Source of the DNA: Kitasatospora aureofaciens
GTDB lineage: Bacteria > Actinomycetota > Actinomycetes > Streptomycetales > Streptomycetaceae
Reading direction: 5' to 3'
Assembly: GCA_000720845.1 (NCBI GenBank)
Contig: JODU01000017.1
Location: 62,001-126,000, forward strand
Length of the DNA stretch: 64,000 nt
Below the pieces are notes generated by a model. The model did no database searches, had not been told where the DNA came from, and worked only from the letters and a program-made list of their open reading frames with translations. Shown here in pieces: positions 26,323-33,768 of the stretch; within the stretch, counting starts at the first letter, position 1, and each line of letters starts with the position of its first letter. Both the position numbers and the translations under genes were made by a program.

Positions 26323-27164
26323 GAAGGGACCTCCTCCTGCGGGTCGGCCCGCGGGTCCTCGTCCCAGCGGGCGAAGGAGTACGGGATCCACGGCCCCGAG
26401 GCCTCCACGCGCACCGCCGGGTGCCCGCCGGCGGTGAACCGGGCCAGGGCCGCGGTGAAGTCGGCGCGCCGCGCCTCCGTCACCAGGTAGGCCGCGTTGA
26501 GCAGTTGGGGGTCCCGGCGGCCGGTCAGCCGCTCGCTCTGCGGGCGGTGCCGCGTCGCGGCGACGGCGTGGCACCGCAGTGCCGCGTCGACGGCCTCCGC
26601 CTCGGCCAGCGCCCGCCCGCGTGCACCCTGCTGCTCGCGCCGCCGTGCGCTGACCCGGCTGAGGTAGGCGCGTCCCCCGCCGCCGGAGCCGGTGGGGGCG
26701 CCGGGGCCGGTGTCCCCGGGGGCCTCGGGCGCGGCCTCGGCGGCGTGCACCTTCACCGCCCACTCCGTACGGTCCCGGAGACGGTCCAGCAGGGTGTCCA
26801 GCACCGGCTGCCGGGCGGTCACCGCCCGCGCGGCGGTCAGGTCGCCGCGGTACAGCGTCGCCATCGGCAGCGGTACGACGGGGCCCCGCCCCGCCGCGGC
26901 CTCGACGCCCCGGTGATGGGCGCGGGCGCAGCGCTCCAGGTCGTCCGGCCGGTTGAGGCGCTCGGCCAGCGCCGCCTCGTCGAACAGGGCCGCGGGGACG
27001 TCCTGCACGATCAGGCACAGGCCGCCCACGCTCAGGACGCGCAGCGGACCGCCCTCCTCGTGCCCCCTGGCCGCCGCCAGACCGGCCGGGTCGGGCGGCG
27101 TGCGGGTGACGGCGAAGGCGCACACGAGGCCGGTGGCCGCCGGTCCTGCGGGGGTCGCACTCAT
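26319..27164 (-). CDS. gvpL: Gas vesicle protein GvpL (GvpL/GvpF family)
   Basis: 281 residues. GvpF/L-family features are LCLIVQDVPAALFDEAALAERL, RAHHRGVEAAAGRGPVVPLPMATLY and the closing ASGPWIPYSFA. A Gly-rich insertion (about 150-165) separates two ferredoxin-like halves. It is a minor accessory protein thought to help nucleate shell assembly with GvpA. It is coupled to gvpJ by ATGA overlap. Confidence 0.9.
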   Translation of the reverse strand: MSATPAGPAATGLVCAFAVTRTPPDPAGLAAARGHEEGGPLRVLSVGGLCLIVQDVPAALFDEAALAERLNRPDDLERCARAHHRGVEAAAGRGPVVPLPMATLYRGDLTAARAVTARQPVLDTLLDRLRDRTEWAVKVHAAEAAPEAPGDTGPGAPTGSGGGGRAYLSRVSARRREQQGARGRALAEAEAVDAALRCHAVAATRHRPQSERLTGRRDPQLLNAAYLVTEARRADFTAALARFTAGGHPAVRVEASGPWIPYSFARWDEDPRADPQEEVPS

Positions 27165-27505
27165 CGCACGGCTCCCGTCGTCTCCTCGGCGGCCCCCTCC
27201 AGGGCGTCGAGGCGCTCCCGCAGCCGCGCGTTCTCCTCGGCGAGCGCATCCCGCGCGGCCCGGGACGACAGTGCCGGATCGGTCTCCCACCAGTCGATGC
27301 CCGCCTTCTTGGCGGTGTCCACGGAGGCGATGAACAACCGCAGCCGGATCGTCAGCAGTTCGATGTCGAGCAGGTCGATCTTGATGTCGCCGGCGATGAC
27401 GATGCCCTTGTCGAGGACCCGTTCGAGGAGGTCCGCGAGGCTGCCGGAAGGGGGCCCGTAAGGCTCTGTCCCCGGGCCCGGGTACCGGTGGTCGAGCTCG
27501 GTCAC
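27161..27505 (-). CDS. gvpJ: Gas vesicle protein GvpJ
   Basis: 114 residues of the GvpA/GvpJ family: SLADLLERVLDKGIVIAGDI, then LLDIELLTIRLRLFIASVD and a coiled-coil C-terminus (AEENARLRERLDALEG). Minor structural protein that probably shapes vesicle tips. GTG start at 27505, 24 bases after gvpZ. Confidence 0.9.
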   Translation of the reverse strand: MTELDHRYPGPGTEPYGPPSGSLADLLERVLDKGIVIAGDIKIDLLDIELLTIRLRLFIASVDTAKKAGIDWWETDPALSSRAARDALAEENARLRERLDALEGAAEETTGAVR

Positions 27506-27529
27506 CGTCCGCTCCCCGCGACGGCGGCG

Positions 27530-28477
27530 TCAGCGACGCGGACGGGCACGTTCGTCGTCCTCGTCGTCCTCGTCGTCTTCCTCGTCCGCATACGGCTCCT
27601 CCTCGTCGTACTCACCTTCCTCGTCGTCCTCGTCGTCCTCGTACTCGTCCTCGGCGTCCTCGGCGTCCTTGGAGTCGTCGGCGGCGTCGGTGTCCTCCTC
27701 CTCCAGCGCCTCCTCGTGGCTCTTGACCACCTCGCCGTCGCGGATCTCGCCGCGCCAGCCCTCGACCTCCTCGCCGTCCGTCAGGGACACGTGCCGCGCG
27801 AAGTGCTTCAGGTCCAGCCGCAGCCGGCGCCCCTGGGCGCGCCACAGGTTCCCGGTCTTCTCGAAGAAGCCCGCCGGGTAGTACTCGACGACCACGACGA
27901 CCCGGGTCAGCCGGGGTGCCAGTTCGTGGAAGGTGACGACTCCGTTGGTGCTGCCCTTGGCGCCCTCGGAGGTCCAGGCGATCCGCTGGTCGGGGATCTG
28001 CTCCTGGACGGTCGCCTTCCAACTTCGGGTCGAGAAGGCGATCTTGGCGGTCCAGTCCGAGGTCACCTCGTCGTGCGGGCTGACGCTCTGGACGCCCTTG
28101 GTGAAGCCGCTGAAGTCCCGGAGCTGGGTCCACTGGTCGTAGACGGTGCGCAGGGGGACGCCGATGTCGACGGTCTCCATGATGTGCGTCGCCTTGACGC
28201 TGCCGCCGCCGCTCTTCGAACCGCCGCCGCCACCTGAGGAACCGCCGCCACCTGAGGAACCACCGCCACCTGAGGAACCACCGCCACCTGAGGAACCGCC
28301 GCCATCTGTGGAACCGCCGCCGTCGGCGGACTCGGTCAGGCGGTCCGTCAGGGACCCGATCCGTTCCCCCGCCCTGCCGACGAGTCCGTGCCCCGCGGCG
28401 GAGAGGTAGCCGCCCAGGGCGTCCTTGAGGTCGCCGAGAGGCGACGGTCCGCCGTCGCCCTGCCGGTCGGGAGTCAT
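27530..28477 (-). CDS. gvpZ: GvpZ-type SRPBCC protein with Gly-Ser linker and acidic tail
   Basis: 315 residues in three parts. The N-terminal 50 form a short helical region. Residues about 50-95 are a (GGGGS)-like linker encoded by 18-base tandem repeats. Residues about 95-245 form an SRPBCC/polyketide-cyclase-like lipid-binding fold (VDIGVPLRTVYDQWTQ, FTKGVQSV, ARLTRV-like APRLTRVVVVVEYYP, GFFEKTGNLWRAQGRRLRLD). The last 70 are very acidic (runs of Asp/Glu with only a few neutral residues). In actinobacterial gvp clusters GvpY and GvpZ are accessory genes of unknown role. The ATG overlaps the gvpY stop. The natural flexible linker joins the helical part to the fold. Confidence 0.82.
   Translation of the reverse strand: MTPDRQGDGGPSPLGDLKDALGGYLSAAGHGLVGRAGERIGSLTDRLTESADGGGSTDGGGSSGGGGSSGGGGSSGGGGSSGGGGGSKSGGGSVKATHIMETVDIGVPLRTVYDQWTQLRDFSGFTKGVQSVSPHDEVTSDWTAKIAFSTRSWKATVQEQIPDQRIAWTSEGAKGSTNGVVTFHELAPRLTRVVVVVEYYPAGFFEKTGNLWRAQGRRLRLDLKHFARHVSLTDGEEVEGWRGEIRDGEVVKSHEEALEEEDTDAADDSKDAEDAEDEYEDDEDDEEGEYDEEEPYADEEDDEDDEDDERARPRR
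28231..28320. repeat. 18-bp tandem repeat (5 copies) encoding the GvpZ Gly-Ser linker
   Basis: CACCTGAGGA starts at 28231, 28249, 28267 and 28285, and a diverged CATCTGTGGA at 28303, giving a constant 18-base period. On the coding strand each unit gives six residues of Gly and Ser. The copy number may vary between strains. Confidence 0.85.
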
Positions 28478-29049
28478 GCGCGCCCACCTCCGTGCCTGTC
28501 GCCCGGGCCCGCCGTCCGCTTCGCCGGTGCGGTCTTCTTCGAGGCCGCCTTCTTCGCCGTCTTCTTCGCCGGCGGCGCCGCCTTGCGCGGCGGGGCCTTC
28601 TTGGCCGTCTTCCGGGGTGGTGCCGGTGCGGGCCGCCGGTCCTCCTCCCGGTCCTCCTCGTCGAAGTAGGCGTCCTCGTCCGGAGCCTCCTCGTCCCAGG
28701 AGTCGTCGTAGCCGTCCCGGGCGTCGTCCCGTCGGCCTTCGCCGGTGAGCGCGTCGGTACGGTCGCGGAGACTGTCCGCGAGGCCGGTGAGCCGGCGGTT
28801 CGCCGCGGCGGTGACGGCCGCGCGTCCGGCGGACAGCAGCTCGCCCCGGACCTGGTCGCTCAACTCCTGGAACTGCGGTGCCCGTTGCAGGCTTCCCAGT
28901 CCCTGGCCGAGCACCTGGCCGGGGGAGAGGCCGACGCGTCGGCCCACCAGGTAGGAGCCGACCGCGAAGGCGAGCTTGGCCTTCTTCGTGCGCCCCAGGA
29001 GATATCCGCCCGCCACGGCAGCCGCCATGGCCGTCCTGTTGTCGTTCAT
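28474..29049 (-). CDS. gvpY: GvpY-type gas-vesicle accessory protein with Lys-rich tail
   Basis: 191 residues. The N-terminal half is mildly hydrophobic and helical (MAAAVAGGYLLGRTKKAKLA, LVGRRVGLSPGQVL, VRGELLSAGRAAVTAAANRR). An acidic middle (DDSWDEEAPDEDAYFDEED) is followed by a histone-H1-like basic tail rich in Lys, Ala and Pro (about 150-185). The position between gvpG and gvpZ identifies it as GvpY; function unknown. The basic tail next to the acidic tail of the following gene product suggests the two bind each other (inference). ATGA overlap with gvpG. Confidence 0.8.
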   Translation of the reverse strand: MNDNRTAMAAAVAGGYLLGRTKKAKLAFAVGSYLVGRRVGLSPGQVLGQGLGSLQRAPQFQELSDQVRGELLSAGRAAVTAAANRRLTGLADSLRDRTDALTGEGRRDDARDGYDDSWDEEAPDEDAYFDEEDREEDRRPAPAPPRKTAKKAPPRKAAPPAKKTAKKAASKKTAPAKRTAGPGDRHGGGRA

Positions 29050-29324
29050 ACGTGTCGTCTCCGCGCTGGATTCGTGGTGTTCGTGGGTCCGGTGGGCCGG
29101 GCCGGGCGTTCGAGGAGGGTGAGCAGCCGTTCCTCCTCGCGTTCGAAGGCCGCCTCGTCGACGGCGCCCTCGTCCAGGGCCCGGTTGAGCGCGGCCAGCC
29201 GCGCCTGTACGGCGCGCGGGTCGTGGGCCTGGCGCCGGGCCTCCTGGAGCAGGTGGTCGGCGATCCACGCCGTGCCGCGCACCGGTGCCAGGGGCAGCAG
29301 GAGGAGACCGCTCACGATGCCCAC
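29046..29324 (-). CDS. gvpG: Gas vesicle protein GvpG
   Basis: 92 residues: hydrophobic start GIVSGLLLLPLAPVRGTAWIADHL, then a charged helical region LDEGAVDEAAFEREEERLL. Both blocks are characteristic of GvpG, an accessory assembly factor. GTG start 29324, four bases after gvpF. Confidence 0.88.
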   Translation of the reverse strand: MGIVSGLLLLPLAPVRGTAWIADHLLQEARRQAHDPRAVQARLAALNRALDEGAVDEAAFEREEERLLTLLERPARPTGPTNTTNPARRRHV

Positions 29325-29328
29325 GCGG

Positions 29329-30105
29329 TCACCGGCCGGCCGGCGTCGCGGGGGCCGGGTCGACGAAGCTGTAGCAGGGCAGAGGCCCGGTCACGCTGAG
29401 GGCCAGCCGGTCACCGCAGGCGCGGGCCCGCGCCGCCACCGCCTCCCTGAACCGCGCCTCGTCGGCCGCGCGCAGCAGGAACGACGCGCTGAGCACCTGC
29501 TCGTCGTCGGTCGTGCCCCGGACCGTACGCACGGCCAGCGGGGCCAGCTGGTCGACGACCTCCCGGGCCGCGCGCCGTGCCTCGCGGCGCACACCGAGGG
29601 CGATCGCCTCACCCAGCCGCACGTTGGCCTCGTAGTCGGGCCGCCGCCGGGTCCGCAGGGCCAGGGTGCGCAGCTTGTCGTCCCGGCGTACCAGATCGGC
29701 GAAGTGGCCGGGCACCACCGTGCCCTTGACGTTGAGTTCCACGCACCCCCGCACCGTGTCGAGCTGTGCCGCCAAGTGAGCGGCGTCCGACCGCAGTTGG
29801 GAGAGCAGGGTGTCGGACCGCGGGCTGAGGACCGCGAACCGCATGGGCAGCACCGGCCCCTGGGCCGCCAGTTCGTCCAGGACGGCCTGGTGGGCCAGCA
29901 GGTCACGGCGCCGGGGCCGCAGCCGCGGGGGCGCGTCGGACACCGCGGCGCACAGTCCGGCCCCGGTGAGCAGCCGTACCGGGGCGCCGTCGACGCCGGC
30001 GGAGCGGGGGGTGCGGACCCCGGCGGGGGCGATGCCGTAGACGTACAGGGCCTTGAGGGCGGACGCCGGTGCGTCGGCCGTGTCGGTGGTGGCGGGCGCG
30101 GTCAT
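29329..30105 (-). CDS. gvpF: Gas vesicle protein GvpF (GvpL/GvpF family)
   Basis: 258 residues: ALKALYVYGIAPAGV at the N-terminus, then LLAHQAVLDELAAQGPVLPMRF and the closing SVTGPLPCYSFVD are GvpF/L hallmarks. GvpF is the accessory protein that meets GvpA during shell nucleation. Its ATG overlaps the gvpA stop by four bases. Confidence 0.9.
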   Translation of the reverse strand: MTAPATTDTADAPASALKALYVYGIAPAGVRTPRSAGVDGAPVRLLTGAGLCAAVSDAPPRLRPRRRDLLAHQAVLDELAAQGPVLPMRFAVLSPRSDTLLSQLRSDAAHLAAQLDTVRGCVELNVKGTVVPGHFADLVRRDDKLRTLALRTRRRPDYEANVRLGEAIALGVRREARRAAREVVDQLAPLAVRTVRGTTDDEQVLSASFLLRAADEARFREAVAARARACGDRLALSVTGPLPCYSFVDPAPATPAGR

Positions 30106-30617
30106 CGGTCCTCCTCCTCGGTGCGCCGGCGGGGGCGGGAACGGGGGCGGTCGTCCTCGTCGCGGGGGCGTGCGGCGGGCCGGCTCCGGGGCCGCTGAGC
30201 GCTCCTGCCGCGCTCCGCGTGTTCGCGGGGACGGGCTTCGGAGTCCGCCTCTTCCTCGGGCTCGGGCTCGTGCTCCGGCGCGAGGACGTCGCGCACCTTG
30301 TCGGTCAGGGAGCGTGCCGTCCGTCTGGCGCCCGCCCTGCCCACGGTCTTGGCCACCGGGCTCCCGAACATCTCGGGCACGGTCTTGGACCGCACGTCGT
30401 GCTCCAGGTCCAGCCGGTTGCAGGCCTCGGCGAACCGGAGGTAGGTGTCGACGCTCGCGACCACGATGCGTGCGTCCACCTTGAGGATCTCGATGCCGAC
30501 GAGGGAGACGCGCACGAAGACGTCGATCACCATGCCGCGGTCGAGGATGAGTTCGAGGACGTCGTAGAGGGTTCCGGCGCGGGGCGCGCAGACGACCTCG
30601 TCGTCGTAGGTGATCAT
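30102..30617 (-). CDS. gvpA: Major gas-vesicle structural protein GvpA with long charged tail
   Basis: 171 residues. The shell-forming core (about residues 15-75) is TLYDVLELILDRGMVIDVFV, then RVSLVGIEILKVDARIVVAS and VDTYLRFAEACNRLDL, matching GvpA. GvpA proteins of halophiles and cyanobacteria are about 70 residues; this one has an added tail of roughly 95 residues rich in Arg, Glu, Pro and Ser (ending RRRTEEEDR). Streptomyces GvpA proteins are known to be longer, but this tail is very long. It is the second gene of the operon, 36 bases after gvpO, with the next gene overlapping. Floating vesicles have not been clearly shown in Streptomyces. Confidence 0.9.
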   Translation of the reverse strand: MITYDDEVVCAPRAGTLYDVLELILDRGMVIDVFVRVSLVGIEILKVDARIVVASVDTYLRFAEACNRLDLEHDVRSKTVPEMFGSPVAKTVGRAGARRTARSLTDKVRDVLAPEHEPEPEEEADSEARPREHAERGRSAQRPRSRPAARPRDEDDRPRSRPRRRTEEEDR

Positions 30618-30653
30618 GCGGGGGTCCTTCCGGATGCGGGCCTCGCGGCCCGC

Positions 30654-30971
30654 TCACTGGTCCTGGGCACCACGCCGGTAGCGCGCGATCCTGCGGTACT
30701 GGACCAGGTCGCCCGCCGGGTCCAACTCGACCTCGTAGGTGGCGAGCAGACTGGTGGTGTCGGGGATGCGTGCCACCTCCAGCACGTCCACGTTGACGAT
30801 CCAGCCGCCGTCCTCGCTCCGGCAGACCGCGGAGACCCCTTCGAGGTGGTGCCGGATCAGCTCCGACAGGGCGTCGGCGGCGCGCCGGGCGGCGTCCCGG
30901 GCGTCCCGCACGTCACGCTCGCGCGTGGTCGTGGAAGTGGTGCGGTGCCGTCGCCCGCCAGGTTCTGTCAT
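30654..30971 (-). CDS. gvpO: Gas vesicle protein GvpO
   Basis: 105 residues: a charged Arg/Thr-rich N-terminus, then LSELIRHHLEGVSAVCRSEDGGWIVNVDVLEVARIP-type core and DTTSLLATYEVELDPAGDLVQ-type end, read in order, which define GvpO. It is the first gene of the ten-gene operon gvpO-A-F-G-Y-Z-J-L-S-K. In halophiles GvpO affects gvpA expression. No good ribosome site is visible before the ATG at 30971. Confidence 0.9.
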   Translation of the reverse strand: MTEPGGRRHRTTSTTTRERDVRDARDAARRAADALSELIRHHLEGVSAVCRSEDGGWIVNVDVLEVARIPDTTSLLATYEVELDPAGDLVQYRRIARYRRGAQDQ

Positions 30972-31013
30972 GTGCCCACTGTGACCGTGGGACCCCGGTT
31001 CCCGCGTGTGCAG

Positions 31014-31667
31014 TTACCCCGTTCGGGGCTGCCCCGTACGCCGGCAGTGCAGGAAGAGGTGCGGCTCGGGCCGGGCGTCCGGGTGGGCCGGGGTGAACAT
31101 CGTGGCCTCCTGCGCCAGCACCTCCAGGCCGGACTCCTCCGCCAGGTCGATCAGCTCCTGCGCGGGGAAGCTGGTGACGCGCACCGGCTGACCCATGAAG
31201 GTGGCGTCGACGCCCTCCACGTCCAGCGGCACGGTGGCCAGGACCAGGTAGCCCCCCGGCTTCAGCAACCGCACCAGGTGCCGTACGAGGCCCTTCTGCT
31301 CCTCCCGGTCCAGCTGGAGCAGGGAGAAGTACACGCAGACGGCGTCGAACGAGGCGTCCGCCAGCGGCACGTCGCGGATGTCGGCGCACCGGAAGGTGGC
31401 GGCCGGCACCTGCCGAGCGGCCAGCTCCACCATGACCGGGGAGACGTCGACGCCCAGCACCTCGTGCCCGGCGTCCGCGAGGGTCTCGGCGGTGGGCCGG
31501 CCCGTGCCGCTGCCCACGTCCAGCACCCGGCTGCCCGGCGCGAGCCGCGCCAGCAGCCACTCCAGCGAGTGGCGGTGCTTCTTCGACCCGGCGAACGCCT
31601 TCTCGTACTCGACGCCCAGCGCGTCGAACGCGGCGGCGGCCCGTGGGCGTTCCCGGTCGTCGGTCAC
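31014..31667 (-). CDS. SAM-dependent class I methyltransferase
   Basis: 217 residues, cytosolic. Motif I is VLDVGSGTGRPTAETLA (about 47-63), motif II is VLGVDVSPVMVELA, and post-motif LADASFDAVCVYFSLLQL and GGYLVLATVPLD follow. A UbiE/Methyltransf_11-type fold, with the substrate unknown. The GTG at 31667 has GAAGGGA before it. An earlier start would run into the remnant upstream. It sits just upstream of the gas-vesicle operon in the same direction, 42 bases before gvpO, but with no sign of shared function. Confidence 0.8.
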   Translation of the reverse strand: MTDDRERPRAAAAFDALGVEYEKAFAGSKKHRHSLEWLLARLAPGSRVLDVGSGTGRPTAETLADAGHEVLGVDVSPVMVELAARQVPAATFRCADIRDVPLADASFDAVCVYFSLLQLDREEQKGLVRHLVRLLKPGGYLVLATVPLDVEGVDATFMGQPVRVTSFPAQELIDLAEESGLEVLAQEATMFTPAHPDARPEPHLFLHCRRTGQPRTG

Positions 31668-31779
31668 GGCGTTCCCTTCGGTGCGGTGAGCCGGTGCCCG
31701 GGCATCGTTCCACCGGGAGCGAGCCCCCACAAGGGGCCCTTCGGGCGACAGACGCCACCGGACGCGCCGGCCCTCGTCG

Positions 31780-31930
31780 GCGCCCCGCACCGTCCCCGGC
31801 TCGGCCATCCGGTGTGTACGGCTGCCTTGACGCGGTCCGGCAGCACCTTGTCCGCCACCCCCTGGGCCCTGGTCCTCGCCGAGCCGGTGACCAGCTTCCC
31901 GCGGCCCTTCATGACGGCGTCGAACGCCTA
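31780..31930 (-). pseudogene. C-terminal remnant of a short-chain dehydrogenase
   Basis: Read on the minus strand, the segment gives AFDAVMKGRGKLVTGSARTR, then AQGVADKVLPDRVKAAVH, and in a second frame MAEPGT. This order (GF-A-M-G, T-AQ, V-PD-VKA-H, MAEPG) is how many actinobacterial SDR oxidoreductases end. An in-frame TAG lies directly before it and a frameshift within ACCGG splits the end, so it is not a working gene. No N-terminal NAD fold is present. It lies between a TetR gene and a methyltransferase. The family identification is from memory of the pattern. Confidence 0.45.
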
Positions 31931-31947
31931 CGGGCCGGACCGACCGC

Positions 31948-32532
31948 TCACCTCGGACGGGCCCCGTCCAGGGCCAGGTCCACCAGTCCCCGGACGAGTA
32001 CGCCTTCCAACGGCGCCCCGCTGAGCAGCACCCGCACGAACAGCGGACCGCTGACCGCCTCGATCAGCAGCCCGGGATCGGTGTCCGCCGCCAGCTCGCC
32101 CCGTTCGACGCCCCGCCGGACCATCACCACGGCACGGCCGAGACGCTCGCTCCAGTAGGGGCCGCGCCGGTCCTCCAGGGTGTCGTCCCGCTCGACGCTC
32201 AGCCGCAGCAGCGCCCGGCCCTGCGCGGTGCCCAGGAGCCGGGCCAGCGCGGAGAAGAACGCCAGCAGGTCGTCCCGGACCCGCCCGGTGTCCGGGACCG
32301 GCAGCGCGGCGTCCAGCTCCGTGGTCAGCGCGTCCAGGATCAGGTTCTCGCGGGTGCCCCACCGCCGGTACACGGAGGTCTCGTGCACCCCGGCCGCGCG
32401 GGCCACGGCGCCGACCGTCGCGCCCGCCAGGCCCTGGCTCGACAGCAGGTCCACCGCGGCGGCCAGCACGGCCCTGCGCATGCGCTCCCCCCGGCGGCGC
32501 AGGGGCGGGGCGACGGGTTCCGGTGAGCTCAT
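31948..32532 (-). CDS. TetR-family regulator
   Basis: 194 residues. The helix-turn-helix is LAGATVGAVARAAGVHETSV followed by YRRWGTRENLI (about 35-66), with a TetR C-terminal domain of the type that ends with a conserved LVDLAL. It is divergent from the alcohol dehydrogenase at 32646, and the gap holds two copies of a 15-base operator-like word, so it most likely represses that gene and itself. The SDR remnant lies directly downstream; it may once have been part of the regulon. Confidence 0.85.
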   Translation of the reverse strand: MSSPEPVAPPLRRRGERMRRAVLAAAVDLLSSQGLAGATVGAVARAAGVHETSVYRRWGTRENLILDALTTELDAALPVPDTGRVRDDLLAFFSALARLLGTAQGRALLRLSVERDDTLEDRRGPYWSERLGRAVVMVRRGVERGELAADTDPGLLIEAVSGPLFVRVLLSGAPLEGVLVRGLVDLALDGARPR

Positions 32533-32546
32533 CGGACCAGCGTAAA

Positions 32547-32593
32547 GCAAGTCGTCCTGCGTTGGGTGTACGGTTAACGCAAGTCGAACTGCG
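32547..32593. promoter_or_regulatory. Two operator copies between TetR and dehydrogenase genes
   Basis: GCAAGTCGTCCTGCG (32547-32561) and GCAAGTCGAACTGCG (32579-32593) differ only in the two central bases. Each is a partial palindrome (10 of 14 positions symmetric). They are 32 bases apart, about three helical turns. Confidence 0.65.
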
Positions 32594-32645
32594 ATGGACC
32601 GCCGGGGGCCGTCCGGGGTCGCCACCGCACCGAGGAGGTCCCGTC

Positions 32646-33659
32646 ATGGCGCAGATGCTCGCCGCCCGCCTGCACGTCCCGAGCCGCACCCTGCGGCTGG
32701 AAGAGGTGCCCCGCCCGCAGCCCGGACCGGGGGAGGTGCTGGTCAAGGTCGAGGCGGCCGGCGTGTGCCTGTCCGACGTGCACCTCATCGACGGCACCCT
32801 CACCCCGCTGCTCCTCAGGGGCGACACCGTCACCCTCGGCCACGAGGTCTCCGGCACCGTCGCCGAGACCGGGGCCGGTGCCACCGCCTGGTCACCGGGG
32901 CAGCGGGTCGTGCTGCACGCCGGTGAGACCCGGGGCGGCGTCGTCTACACCCGCGGTGTCGACTACGACGGCGGCTGGGCCGAGTACGCCCTCTCCGACG
33001 CCGACGCCATGACACCGCTGCCCGACACCATCCCCTTCGAGCAGGGCGCGATCATCCCGGACGCGGTGTCCACCCCCTGGGGCGCGATCACCGAGAGCGG
33101 GGCGGTCCGGCCCGCCGAGGCGGTCGGCGTGTGGGGCGTCGGCGGACTCGGTGTCCACGCCGTACAACTGCTCCGGGCGATCGGCGCCTGCCCGGTCATC
33201 GCCGTCGACCCGAGCCCCGTCGCCCGCGAACGCGCCCTTGCCGCCGGCGCCGACCTCGCCCTGGACTCCGCCGACCCCGAGCTGCGCCGCACGGTCCGGG
33301 AGGCGACCGCCGGCCTCGGGCTCGCCGCCGCCTTCGACTTCGCGGGCGTGCCGCCCGTGCGGGAGCAGGCGGTCTCCGTCCTCGCGCCCAAGGGACGGCT
33401 GGTCCTGGTGGGCCTGACCGACAAGCCGCTCACCGTCACCGACGGGACCCGCTTCAGCTACCTCCAGCAGCGCATCCTCGGCCACTACGGCTCCGACATG
33501 CCGGTGGCGCTGCCGCAGCTCCTGCGGCTGATCGAGGGCGGGCGGCTGGACTTCTCCGGTTCCGTCAGCGGGGTGCTGCCGCTCGCCGAGGCCGCCGCAG
33601 CGGTCGCGCGGCTGGAGAAGAAGGAGGGCGACCCGATCCGGCTGGTCCTGCGCCCGTGA
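32646..33659 (+). CDS. Zinc-type alcohol dehydrogenase (MDR family)
   Basis: 337 residues, cytosolic NAD(P)-dependent oxidoreductase. The catalytic half has VLVKVEAAGVCLSDVHLIDG (catalytic Cys in GVCLSD) and TLGHEVSGTV (zinc-ligand His-Glu). The structural-zinc cysteine lobe seems absent: where four Cys are usual there is LHAGETRGGVVYTRGVDYDG. The NAD fold is VGVWGVGGLGVHAVQLL, with VIAVDPSP after it. GAGGAGG precedes the ATG at 32646. It is under the divergent TetR. Substrate unknown. Confidence 0.85.
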   Translation: MAQMLAARLHVPSRTLRLEEVPRPQPGPGEVLVKVEAAGVCLSDVHLIDGTLTPLLLRGDTVTLGHEVSGTVAETGAGATAWSPGQRVVLHAGETRGGVVYTRGVDYDGGWAEYALSDADAMTPLPDTIPFEQGAIIPDAVSTPWGAITESGAVRPAEAVGVWGVGGLGVHAVQLLRAIGACPVIAVDPSPVARERALAAGADLALDSADPELRRTVREATAGLGLAAAFDFAGVPPVREQAVSVLAPKGRLVLVGLTDKPLTVTDGTRFSYLQQRILGHYGSDMPVALPQLLRLIEGGRLDFSGSVSGVLPLAEAAAAVARLEKKEGDPIRLVLRP

Positions 33660-33701
33660 CGTGAGGGAAAGCTGAGAATTCCAGAGGCACTTGAACGCTC
33701 C

Positions 33702-33731
33702 TGCCCCCGGTTCCGTATGGAGCCGGGGGCA
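33702..33731. terminator. Hairpin after the alcohol dehydrogenase
   Basis: TGCCCCCGGTTCC (33702-33714) pairs with GGAGCCGGGGGCA (33719-33731), 12 of 13 pairs, 4-base loop GTAT. It follows the dehydrogenase stop by about 40 bases. Confidence 0.65.
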
Positions 33732-33768
33732 TTTCACGTCCGAGTCCGTCACGACACAGGAGCACGCC

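Noticed and set aside
28231..28320. Short regularly spaced repeats as a possible CRISPR array
   Set aside because: The 18-base period has no spacers and lies within a coding region, giving a Gly-Ser linker.
31664..31912. 82-codon minus-strand frame starting MKGRGKLVTG as a small gene
   Set aside because: No ribosome site; the first 38 codons look like an SDR C-terminus with stop and frameshift, so a remnant is a better reading.
33691..33768. Earlier ATG start for the DUF1996 protein
   Set aside because: It lies inside the hairpin that ends the dehydrogenase transcript and lacks a ribosome site, while TTG 33769 has AGGAG at ideal spacing.
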